Source: JAWXUE01 sp044432925 (GTDB lineage: Bacteria > Bacillota_I > Bacilli_A > Acholeplasmatales > Anaeroplasmataceae). Taken from it: DNA of 64,000 nt. A model generated the notes under the pieces. That model was not told the DNA's origin. It was given only the letters and a program-made list of their open reading frames with translations, and searched no databases. The stretch covers positions 1 through 64,000 of the forward strand of contig JAWXUE010000001.1 of assembly GCA_044432925.1 (NCBI GenBank), given 5' to 3'. This document shows, one piece after another, positions 9,156 through 16,289 of this stretch (the first letter of the stretch is position 1; the number at the start of each line of letters is the position of its first letter). The position numbers and the translations under genes were made by a program.

Positions 9156-9545
9156 ATGAAATTATATGAACAATTATTAAATGAAATTAAAGATAACGAA
9201 ATAACAGAAGAGTTTCAAGAAATATTTGAAACAGCTGAATCAAATGGAACATTTTCATTAGAAGATGTTGAAGGGATTTGTAGAGTATTTACTGATGGAG
9301 TAGATGATTGTGGGTTATTCTATAGTATGATTCATGCAATAGAAAGAACATATGTAAATGATAAAAATGGATATCTTGAAGCAATCGTTCGTGGATTCTC
9401 ATTAAATACAAATGAATGTAGTGAATGGTGTACAACAGTACTAACTAGAGTAGTTAATGCTGGACATGGTGGATACCTTTCTATGTTAATCGGTGAATTA
9501 GAAGATGATTACAACTTCATGGATGTAATAGATAGATTTTTTTAA
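9156..9545 (+). CDS. Small acidic protein, possibly Imm30-like
   Basis: This 129-residue acidic protein has no signal or membrane segment. The middle reads EDVEGICRVFTDGVDDCGLFYSMIHAIE and SEWCTTVLTRVVNAG, close to the pattern I associate with Imm30, a family of immunity proteins of polymorphic toxin systems (CxVFxDxT..EVM..L.HxIE, then a W before R.xN). That assignment is from memory of the pattern. No toxin gene is next to it. It follows dnaI by 18 bases with AGGAAG before the ATG and ends at a strong terminator, so it is transcribed with the replication operon. Confidence 0.5.
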   Translation: MKLYEQLLNEIKDNEITEEFQEIFETAESNGTFSLEDVEGICRVFTDGVDDCGLFYSMIHAIERTYVNDKNGYLEAIVRGFSLNTNECSEWCTTVLTRVVNAGHGGYLSMLIGELEDDYNFMDVIDRFF

Positions 9546-9551
9546 TAAAGA

Positions 9552-9592
9552 AAAGAAGACTAGGAAAAAATATTCCTAGTCTTCTTTATTAT
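9552..9592. terminator. Bidirectional terminator between convergent genes
   Basis: A perfect 15-base-pair hairpin (9552-9566 with 9573-9587, loop of 6) is T-rich on both sides. It ends the + strand replication operon and overlaps the 3' end of the convergent membrane-protein gene. Confidence 0.85.
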
Positions 9593-10253
9593 TTAATACA
9601 ACTTTTATTTTACCATCAACTTTAACTAATTTATCAATAAACCAAATTAAATATCCAACACCTAAAAATGCTACTAATAAAATAAGACCCCATACAGCAA
9701 CACCGTCATAACCTATTTCAGTAACATTAATAAAGAAGTATGGATATTGAGGATTCCCATTAGGCCCAACAATAACACCTCTAATTAAAGCATAAGTTAA
9801 ATAGACTAATGGAATAGCAGTCCAAGTTAATGGATCAATAACACTAAAAGTATGTCTCTTATCAAATAATAGCCAATCTAAAACAAACATAAATGGAACA
9901 ACATAATGAACTAATAAATTATCTAAATTAAAAAATCCAGCTTCACTAGGATTACCTAATAGAAGATGATAAACAACTCCTGTAATTAAAATAGCTAAAG
10001 TAGCAGCACCTTTTAATTTAACAATAACTTCATTATGACCTATTGTTTCATTATTATAAACTTTTTTAAAGTTATAAACTAAAACAATGATTATCACAAC
10101 TAAACATAAAATGTTAGATAAATGAGTATAGAATACGAATAAATCTACATTAAATGTACCTTTTAAAATGTCTGATGATAAAAATACTCCAATAAAACTT
10201 AATGTAACTAAAATACTACGATAAAGCAAAGAAACAACTCTATTATTAATCAT
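9576..10253 (-). CDS. Pr6Pr family membrane protein
   Basis: This 225-residue integral membrane protein has about six hydrophobic segments. The pattern FYTHLSNILC, then GVVYHLLL, then DPLTWTAIPLVYLTYALIRG, then YPYFFINV fits the Pr6Pr group (FAR-17a/AIG1-like), whose biochemical role in bacteria is unknown. AAAAGGAGTTTTAATT precedes the ATG on the - strand. It is one of only three - strand genes in the window and stands alone between the replication operon and the ABC exporter. The start is well supported by the binding site. Confidence 0.75.
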   Translation of the reverse strand: MINNRVVSLLYRSILVTLSFIGVFLSSDILKGTFNVDLFVFYTHLSNILCLVVIIIVLVYNFKKVYNNETIGHNEVIVKLKGAATLAILITGVVYHLLLGNPSEAGFFNLDNLLVHYVVPFMFVLDWLLFDKRHTFSVIDPLTWTAIPLVYLTYALIRGVIVGPNGNPQYPYFFINVTEIGYDGVAVWGLILLVAFLGVGYLIWFIDKLVKVDGKIKVVLNNKED

Positions 10254-10334
10254 AATTAAAACTCCTTTTCAATATAATTATTGTATAGAAAAAAGAGTAT
10301 ATTGTCAAAGTATATTTATTTTTATCATTTTAAA

Positions 10335-10343
10335 TGATATAAT
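10335..10343 (+). promoter_or_regulatory. Extended -10 promoter of the ABC exporter operon
   Basis: TGATATAAT at 10335-10343 is a full extended -10. No good -35 is seen at the usual distance; TTGTCA at 10302-10307 is too far upstream. Confidence 0.55.
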
Positions 10344-10369
10344 CATATTTATGGAAGTGAGGTATGTTT

Positions 10370-11143
10370 ATGAAAGAAATACTTAAAGTAGAAAATTTAA
10401 ACAAAACTTTTAATATAACAAAAAAACAACAAAAAATACAAAGAACAAAAGAAAAGAAAAAACAAGCAGTAAATGATTTATCATTTAATGCTTATGAAGG
10501 TGAGATATATGGTTTGCTAGGACCTAATGGTGCTGGTAAAACAACAACATTAAGAATGATTGCTACAATGATTAATCCAGATAGTGGAGATGCATTTGTA
10601 AATGGTGTTAGTGTAAAAGAACAACCTGTTGAAGTAAGAAAACAAATAGGTTTTCTAACAAGCGAAATGAAATTGGAAGATTTCTTTACACCTAATTACT
10701 TATTTAATTTCTTTAGTGATCTACATCAAGTTGATGTAGATGTAAGAGATAAAAGAAGAGAAGAATTATTTGCTAAATTTGGAATAGATGAATTTGCTGA
10801 AGTTAAAATAGCTAACTTATCTACAGGTATGAAACAAAAAATATCATTAGTAATATCTATTGTACATGATCCTAAATTTATAATATTTGATGAACCTACT
10901 AATGGGCTAGATATATTAACAGCTAAAGTAGTAACAGACTTCTTATTAGAATTAAAAGCACAAGGAAAAACAATAATATTATCTACTCATATATTTACTC
11001 TAGTAGAGAAATTATGTGATAGAGTAGGGATTATTATTAATGGTAAGATGATTGTATCAGATACAATTGTAAATTTAACAAAAGATAAAACATTAGAAGA
11101 ACTATTCTTTGATGTTTATAAAAATGAAGTAGGTGAAGAATAA
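10370..11143 (+). CDS. ABC transporter ATP-binding protein (NatA-like)
   Basis: This is the ATPase of an ABC exporter. Walker A GPNGAGKTT lies near residue 51, the signature LSTGMKQK near 153 and Walker B IIFDEPTNGLD just after, with the H-loop in STHIF. A basic insertion with KKQQKIQRTKEKKK stands before the Walker A motif. The gene pairs with a permease of the NatB type, which suggests Na+ efflux by family knowledge, but substrate cannot be told from sequence. ATG at 10364 is possible, but GAGGT at 10359-10363 fits ATG at 10370 better. Confidence 0.88.
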   Translation: MKEILKVENLNKTFNITKKQQKIQRTKEKKKQAVNDLSFNAYEGEIYGLLGPNGAGKTTTLRMIATMINPDSGDAFVNGVSVKEQPVEVRKQIGFLTSEMKLEDFFTPNYLFNFFSDLHQVDVDVRDKRREELFAKFGIDEFAEVKIANLSTGMKQKISLVISIVHDPKFIIFDEPTNGLDILTAKVVTDFLLELKAQGKTIILSTHIFTLVEKLCDRVGIIINGKMIVSDTIVNLTKDKTLEELFFDVYKNEVGEE

Positions 11144-12312
11144 TGAAAAGCTTAATGCCTATAATAAAAAAAGAATTAAAAAGATTCTTTACAGACAAAA
11201 GATTATTAGCAACATTAATATTACCAGGATTATTAATATTTGTAATGTATTCTGTAATGGGTGGATTAATGGAAAGTATGTATACACTAGATGAGAATGT
11301 TGAATATACAGTGTATGCACAAAATCATTCAGAAGAATTAGGATTACTATTTGATTTATCTGAAATAAAATTAAATATAATTGATATAGATGAAACTACT
11401 GATATAGATGCTGTTAAACAAGGTATAACTGATGGAGATGTTCATTTATTAATATACTTCCCAGAAAACTTTGATGATGTTTTTAAAGATGGTTATGTGA
11501 AACCTGATGATTATCCTCAAGTAGAAATATTTTATAATCAAGATGTAACACAATCATATATGTTATTCGTAACATATCAAACTGTATTAAATGAATTAGA
11601 AAGTCTATCAACAAATTTATTTGATATTAATACAGGTGAAGGTTATAACTTATCAATAAAAAAAGAACAAACTAATCCTATGGCTATGATGATACCTATG
11701 TTATTAATGATGTTCTTAACAACAGGTGTTGTTGCAACCGCAACAGAATCAATTTCTGGTGAAAAAGAGCGTGGAACAATAGCTTCGCTACTAATTACAC
11801 CTGTAAGTAGATTTAAATTAGCAGGAGCTAAAATAATAGCTATAACAATACCTTCAATAGTATCTGCTGTATCATCATTTTTAGGATTATACTTGTCACT
11901 ACCAAGTTTAACAGGAATGATGGGAGAAGATTCTAATATAGATATGGGTGGATTTGCGGAAATAAGTGGTTTATTTTTAATAGTATTAATTACTGTATTA
12001 ATGTTTACTGTATTAATAGCAATAGTTTCTACTTATGCTAAATCAGTAAAAGAATCACAACAACTAACTGCACCTATAATGTTACTTGCTTCTATGGCAG
12101 GTATGGTAACAATGTTCTTTACTATCCCAGAAACATATTTATTCTTTATACCTTTATTAAACTCAGCATTAATGATAACAAGTGTATTTGATGGTACATT
12201 TAGTTTATTACATATGTTAATTACATGTGGTATTAACATTTTAATTATCATAGTTGGTATATTTGTAATAGGTAAGATGTTCAATAGTGAAAAAATAATA
12301 TTTAATAAATAA
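11143..12312 (+). CDS. ABC-2 type permease (NatB-like)
   Basis: This 389-residue protein is the membrane subunit of the exporter. It has one membrane segment near 20-40, a large outside domain of about 140 residues, and five segments in the C-terminal half. ISGEKERGTIASLLITP near 205 is the motif of the NatB/ABC-2 group. A long stretch rich in Met (MAMMIPMLLMMF) opens the second membrane block. Its ATG overlaps the stop of the ATPase gene by one base, so the two are translationally coupled. Na+ export is the role of the named relatives; drug or peptide export is equally possible. Confidence 0.85.
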   Translation: MKSLMPIIKKELKRFFTDKRLLATLILPGLLIFVMYSVMGGLMESMYTLDENVEYTVYAQNHSEELGLLFDLSEIKLNIIDIDETTDIDAVKQGITDGDVHLLIYFPENFDDVFKDGYVKPDDYPQVEIFYNQDVTQSYMLFVTYQTVLNELESLSTNLFDINTGEGYNLSIKKEQTNPMAMMIPMLLMMFLTTGVVATATESISGEKERGTIASLLITPVSRFKLAGAKIIAITIPSIVSAVSSFLGLYLSLPSLTGMMGEDSNIDMGGFAEISGLFLIVLITVLMFTVLIAIVSTYAKSVKESQQLTAPIMLLASMAGMVTMFFTIPETYLFFIPLLNSALMITSVFDGTFSLLHMLITCGINILIIIVGIFVIGKMFNSEKIIFNK

Positions 12313-12317
12313 TAATA

Positions 12318-12352
12318 TAATGTTAAGTTGAATTCAACTTAACATTATTTTT
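12318..12352 (+). terminator. Terminator after the ABC exporter
   Basis: A perfect 30-base palindrome at 12318-12347 forms a 13-base-pair stem with an AATT loop, followed by T-rich sequence. Confidence 0.85.
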
Positions 12353-12355
12353 ATA

Positions 12356-12383
12356 TTGTGTTTAATGTCGGATGTTGTATAAT
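12356..12383 (+). promoter_or_regulatory. Promoter of a small unknown gene (copy 1 of a repeated promoter)
   Basis: TTGTGT at 12356-12361 and TATAAT at 12378-12383 are separated by 16 bases. The stretch resembles the promoter at 12799-12826 base by base, including the GTGTCTAAT/ATGTCGGAT-like spacer. Confidence 0.6.
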
Positions 12384-12411
12384 TAAAGTATATAAAACAA
12401 GGGAGAAAATT

Positions 12412-12690
12412 ATGAGCGAAGAAAAAGATTTAGAAGTAAGTAATGACAATATTGAAATGCCTGAAGAGTTTGTTGAATTATTAAGACAATTAGCAGACCT
12501 TCAACAACAAATGAAAAATGTAGATTATATGAATCCAGAATCTATTAACAACTCTATTAAAATAGGATTAGAAATAGGTCAAATTAACTTAAAAATGAGT
12601 AGTATAATAATGCATATGTCTATGGCTAATGCTATAGACCCTAGAATTAATAAGATGAATGAAGAAATGAATAAAGTAATGACAAGTTAA
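12412..12690 (+). CDS. Small hypothetical protein, acidic N-terminus
   Basis: I do not recognise this 92-residue protein. It has an acidic head (MSEEKDLEVSNDN) followed by two likely amphipathic helices, EFVELLRQLADLQQQMKNV and a Met-rich C-terminal helix with LKMSSIIMHMSMANA. It looks like a small soluble helical protein. A longer frame opens at a GTG at 12358, but that lies in the promoter; GGGAG at 12401-12405 precedes ATG at 12412. It has its own promoter and terminator and opens the accessory region that runs to 34.2 kb. Confidence 0.65.
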   Translation: MSEEKDLEVSNDNIEMPEEFVELLRQLADLQQQMKNVDYMNPESINNSIKIGLEIGQINLKMSSIIMHMSMANAIDPRINKMNEEMNKVMTS

Positions 12691-12699
12691 TATCATTAT

Positions 12700-12733
12700 A
12701 AAAAGATATAAGATAAATTTCTTATATCTTTTT
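12700..12733 (+). terminator. Terminator after the 92-residue gene
   Basis: AAAAAGATATAAG at 12700-12712 pairs with CTTATATCTTTTT at 12721-12733 (13 base pairs, loop of 8). The stem and loop resemble the identical hairpins at 19083 and 31323. Confidence 0.8.
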
Positions 12734-12767
12734 ATATTTAAACATAACACTAAAACAAACATAAATT

Positions 12768-12795
12768 AAAAAGTCAATTTAAAGTTGACTTTTTT
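12768..12795 (+). terminator. Second hairpin with T run, directly before a promoter
   Basis: AAAAAGTCAA at 12768-12777 pairs with TTGACTTTTT at 12785-12794. It comes 35 bases after another terminator and insulates the next gene. Confidence 0.65.
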
Positions 12796-12798
12796 GTA

Positions 12799-12826
12799 TT
12801 GTATTTAGTGTCTAATATTGTATAAT
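12799..12826 (+). promoter_or_regulatory. Promoter of the 179-residue gene and HTH regulator (copy 2)
   Basis: TTGTAT at 12799-12804 and TATAAT at 12821-12826 are separated by 16 bases, the same spacing as the related promoter at 12356-12383. Confidence 0.6.
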
Positions 12827-12861
12827 AAAGGTACATTATTGAGAAAAATGGAGGAAATAAT

Positions 12862-13401
12862 ATGTTGAAAGAATTTATAAAATGTTTTGAAATGAAAGAA
12901 GAAGATGTAGTATTTAGAGTTTGTGAACCAATTTCTAAATTAGATGTAGGTATTAGAGATGGAATACTTAATTGTATATATGGATATGAATCGTCTGATG
13001 TACTTGAGGAGTTAGAATTTGAAGATGAAGAAGGTTACGAAGCATTATGTGATGAATTACAAATAAGCGATGATGGATCTTTTGTACCTTTATTTCAATA
13101 TGTTAAATCAGTACGTTTTGATGATCTTGATTTCTTACAAAGTGAACTAGAAGAACTTGCTGAACTTAAAGAATTAGAACTTAATTTAGATTTTATTAAA
13201 GAACAATTACCAAAAGAAGAATTGTTTGAGAAGTTAAATCAATTATTAAATGAAAAATCGTATTCATTAGCGATAATATCTGAACATGATGGTATTTTTC
13301 ATATTGCATTTATCAAAACTCAGTATGTTGATGTATTTAATAAATCTATTAAAGCATTGTTTAATGAGACTTGGGCTGTTGAAGGGTTAAAAATTTTTTA
13401 A
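12862..13401 (+). CDS. Hypothetical acidic protein upstream of the HTH regulator
   Basis: I do not recognise this 179-residue protein. It is strongly acidic in the middle (EELEFEDEEGYEALCDEL, then an ELEELAELKELELN helix) and soluble. The C-terminus, KSYSLAIISEHDGIFHIAFI followed by a helix, is a strand pair and helix that weakly recalls the end of the protein at 33748-34245, which closes the array on the other side. A DUF6630-like or immunity-like fold is a guess. ATG at 12862 follows AATGGAGGAAATAAT, a very good binding site. It is 15 bases before the HTH regulator gene, so both are in one transcript. Confidence 0.6.
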   Translation: MLKEFIKCFEMKEEDVVFRVCEPISKLDVGIRDGILNCIYGYESSDVLEELEFEDEEGYEALCDELQISDDGSFVPLFQYVKSVRFDDLDFLQSELEELAELKELELNLDFIKEQLPKEELFEKLNQLLNEKSYSLAIISEHDGIFHIAFIKTQYVDVFNKSIKALFNETWAVEGLKIF

Positions 13402-13416
13402 AAAATAGGAGAGCAT

Positions 13417-14493
13417 ATGATATTTAATGGAGAACGCGTAAAACAAGTAAGAAAAGTTAGAAATCTAACACAAACAGATGTAGCAAACTATATTGGTGTT
13501 ACTAAACAAGCTGTATCAAATTGGGAGAATAATATTTCAATTCCAGAATCATTAGTATTACCAAACTTAGCAAAACTTTTAAATGTTGAAATGAGTCACT
13601 TCTTTTCTGAAGTAGAAACAGAAAAAAAAGTGAATCATAATTGTATTACTAATGAAGAGTTAGAAGCGAAACAAAAATTAGTAGATGAATATAATTTAAA
13701 AAATACAAATACAACATTATCAATATCTAAAGGTAAAGAAATATTTATAACATTATCTAAAATAAATAAAATTGAAAATGATGAATTTACTATACCTAGT
13801 ATAGTTAATAAAGTTGCCTTTTTAAAGTTTCCTAAGATAAATAAACTTAAATTAAAAATAGAAGGTAATTTAAAAAAGGTTGATTCAATATTAAGTGGAT
13901 TAATTATAGATGAATTAGATCTAAGTGAATTTGATATTACTAAAATAGAAGACTTGTCTGGTTTATTTCATGGAACTAAAGGTATTGGTAAATTAATAGG
14001 TTTAGATAAATGGGATATGACAAAAGTTAAATCTATAAAAGGGTTATTTAGATATAGTAACATTAATGAGATAGTTGGAATAGAAAAATGGGATACATCG
14101 AAAATAGAAAATTTCACTCAATTATTTTATAATGCAAAAATAGGTAAAGTAAATATAAGTAATTGGGATTTATCTTCAATGATAACAACAGATCCTACTA
14201 AAGAATTATTAATAGGAATATCAACTGGTATATTTCAATTATGTAAAATAGATAAATTAATGATAGAAAATTGGGATGTATCAAATGTTAATAGATTTAT
14301 TTGTTGGTTTTACAATGCTAAAATAAATGAAATATCTGATATATCGAATTGGAATGTATCTAATGGTATTAACTTTAAAATGATGTTTTCGTTAGCGTCA
14401 TTTGGTAGTGAATTCAATATTTCTAAATGGAATATTAACGATGTGGCTATTGTTGATAAGATACTTCTTAATTCTCAAAACATTATTAGATAA
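13417..14493 (+). CDS. XRE-type HTH protein fused to DUF285-like repeats
   Basis: Residues 5-60 form a XRE/Cro-type helix-turn-helix (VRNLTQTDVANYIGVTKQAVSNWE). A linker of about 90 residues follows. From about 165 to the end there are six units with the mark W(D/N)xSxxxxFxxLFxxAxI (KWDMTKVKSIKGLF, KWDTSKIENFTQLF, NWDLSSM, NWDVSNVNRFICWF, NWNVSNGINFKMMF, KWNINDV). This is the DUF285 repeat, best known from surface lipoproteins of mycoplasmas and BspA-like proteins. Here there is no signal peptide, so it is joined to a DNA-binding domain in the cytoplasm. It lies directly before the LRR array and may regulate it; that is inference. Start is set by AGGAGAGCAT. Confidence 0.8.
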   Translation: MIFNGERVKQVRKVRNLTQTDVANYIGVTKQAVSNWENNISIPESLVLPNLAKLLNVEMSHFFSEVETEKKVNHNCITNEELEAKQKLVDEYNLKNTNTTLSISKGKEIFITLSKINKIENDEFTIPSIVNKVAFLKFPKINKLKLKIEGNLKKVDSILSGLIIDELDLSEFDITKIEDLSGLFHGTKGIGKLIGLDKWDMTKVKSIKGLFRYSNINEIVGIEKWDTSKIENFTQLFYNAKIGKVNISNWDLSSMITTDPTKELLIGISTGIFQLCKIDKLMIENWDVSNVNRFICWFYNAKINEISDISNWNVSNGINFKMMFSLASFGSEFNISKWNINDVAIVDKILLNSQNIIR

Positions 14494-14581
14494 AATCAAA
14501 TAAGTTTAATATTTTTATTACTTTGAATGGTTTTGTGTAGTCGATTGAAAAGTATTTAATAAAAATAATAGGGGTGATTTT

Positions 14582-16216
14582 ATGGACAGCATTACAAATA
14601 TAGAAGATGTTTTTAATAAATATAAAGAAAATAGTTTTTTAAAAGAATGTTTAGAAAGTGAAAATATTGTTTATTATAATAAAAAAAATGTTGTCCTTGG
14701 TTACTCAGAGGATAGAAATAAAAGAGATCAAATTATTATACTTTCTGAAAATGTTGCTAATGTAATGGCAAATCATAGTTCATCTTTAGTTAATGTAAAA
14801 ACAATAATATTTTTAAAGGATGGTCCTGCACCAAAAAGTAATATAAATACGTATATTGATAAATTTTATATAGATTTCGTATTTCATAAAGCTAACTTCT
14901 TAAAAGGAAAAAATTTTACACTACAAGGACTACAGTATATAGTTAATAATTTTGAAAAGTTCGATGATAAAGAAAATCTTTTTAAAATATTAAAATCTCA
15001 AGCAATTGCTATGAAAAACTTTAGAAGTGAAGTTATTGCTAAGAGTAACTATAAAATAATAGAATTTATGATATTTCATAAACTATTTAATTTAGAAGAA
15101 TTAAATAGTTTATTAGAATGTGATATCGATCAAACTACAAAAATTTCTGTGTTAGATGACATTAAAAATTTTGATAGTGAAGAAAAAGAAAAATATTCTA
15201 ATTCAGTAATAAGAAAAGAAGAATTAGTATATGGGATTATAGAACATTCATTAAAAGATTTAAAAGATGATTTTGTTTGTAGTAAGAAAGATAATAAAAT
15301 TTTCATTTCTAAGTATAAAGGTAATGACTCAAGTGTAGTAATACCTGGTAGTGTTGATGGAATTACTGAATTTGTTTTTAAATCCTTTAAACTAGCTGAT
15401 AATGTTGATACTATAATATTTGATGAAGGTATTACTAAAGTTTTTATTGATGAATCAGTAAGTTGTTTGTTTACTAAATCTAAATGTTTGAAAAACATTA
15501 AACTTCCAAGTACACTTACTTACATAGATAGTGAAATATTTTCATCAATACCTTATGAAACGACTGTTGATATTAGTAGAGTAAAAGATTCAAATTTCAA
15601 ATATATTGATGAACATTATTTATGTTATAAGAATAGATTACTATTTATTAAAGATAGAACAAATATAAAAGAAATTGTACTACCTGAAGAAGTAACTGAA
15701 GTTAAAGAGTTTAGTTTCAAGAAATGTAAAAATCTAACAAAAATCACTTTACATAAAAATCTAATTAGATTTGATGGTTTTAATTTTAGTAAATCTAAAA
15801 AAATTAAATCTATAGAAATACCAAATTGTGTAACTGAGATACCATGTGATGCATTTAAAGATTGTGATAGATTAGCAGAAATAAATTTCAATAATGTCAC
15901 ATCTATAGGTAATGATGCATTTAAAAATTGTATAGGACTAATAGAAGTAGTTGTACCTGAACCCATAAATTATATTGATGTTGGTGCTTTCTCTCAATGC
16001 ACTAATTTAAAAATAATAAAGTTCCCTTCTAGTTTGAAAAAAATTGGTCCAGCAATTTTTGAAAGTACAGGACACATTTCTGTATATGTTCCTGAAGAAG
16101 TAGAAGAAATGTATAATACATTTTTTAGATGTTATTCATTTAAAATATTTACCCCAAAACCAAAGGTAGAACATGAATGGCATAAAGTTTATAAAGACAA
16201 TATAGAATGGATTTAA
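14582..16216 (+). CDS. Cytoplasmic LRR_5 (BspA-like) protein, array member A
   Basis: This 544-residue protein has no signal peptide, zinc ribbon or Sel1 repeats. Residues 40-240 hold a diverged form of the central module shared by the array (KANFLKGKNFTLQGLQYIVNNFEKFDDKENL), followed by YGIIEHSLKDLKDDFVCSKKDNKIFISKYKGNDSSVVIPG, the strand-rich cap that stands before the repeats. From about 250 to 525 come LRR_5 repeats of the type C.xLxxIxLPxxVTEIxxxAFxxC. It ends with a Trp-containing tail. GGGGTGATTTT precedes the ATG. It is the most diverged member and the nearest to the HTH regulator, 88 bases away, without a clear terminator between them. Confidence 0.8.
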   Translation: MDSITNIEDVFNKYKENSFLKECLESENIVYYNKKNVVLGYSEDRNKRDQIIILSENVANVMANHSSSLVNVKTIIFLKDGPAPKSNINTYIDKFYIDFVFHKANFLKGKNFTLQGLQYIVNNFEKFDDKENLFKILKSQAIAMKNFRSEVIAKSNYKIIEFMIFHKLFNLEELNSLLECDIDQTTKISVLDDIKNFDSEEKEKYSNSVIRKEELVYGIIEHSLKDLKDDFVCSKKDNKIFISKYKGNDSSVVIPGSVDGITEFVFKSFKLADNVDTIIFDEGITKVFIDESVSCLFTKSKCLKNIKLPSTLTYIDSEIFSSIPYETTVDISRVKDSNFKYIDEHYLCYKNRLLFIKDRTNIKEIVLPEEVTEVKEFSFKKCKNLTKITLHKNLIRFDGFNFSKSKKIKSIEIPNCVTEIPCDAFKDCDRLAEINFNNVTSIGNDAFKNCIGLIEVVVPEPINYIDVGAFSQCTNLKIIKFPSSLKKIGPAIFESTGHISVYVPEEVEEMYNTFFRCYSFKIFTPKPKVEHEWHKVYKDNIEWI

Positions 16217-16235
16217 GCATAAAGCATTTTTGTTG

Positions 16236-16241
16236 TATAAT
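16236..16241 (+). promoter_or_regulatory. Probable -10 before array member B
   Basis: TATAAT at 16236-16241 in the short gap between two array genes. No convincing -35 was found, so this is a weak call. Confidence 0.35.
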
Positions 16242-16289
16242 GTAGAAATGTATCATATAATTTAAATGTTAAATGTTAGGAGAATATAA

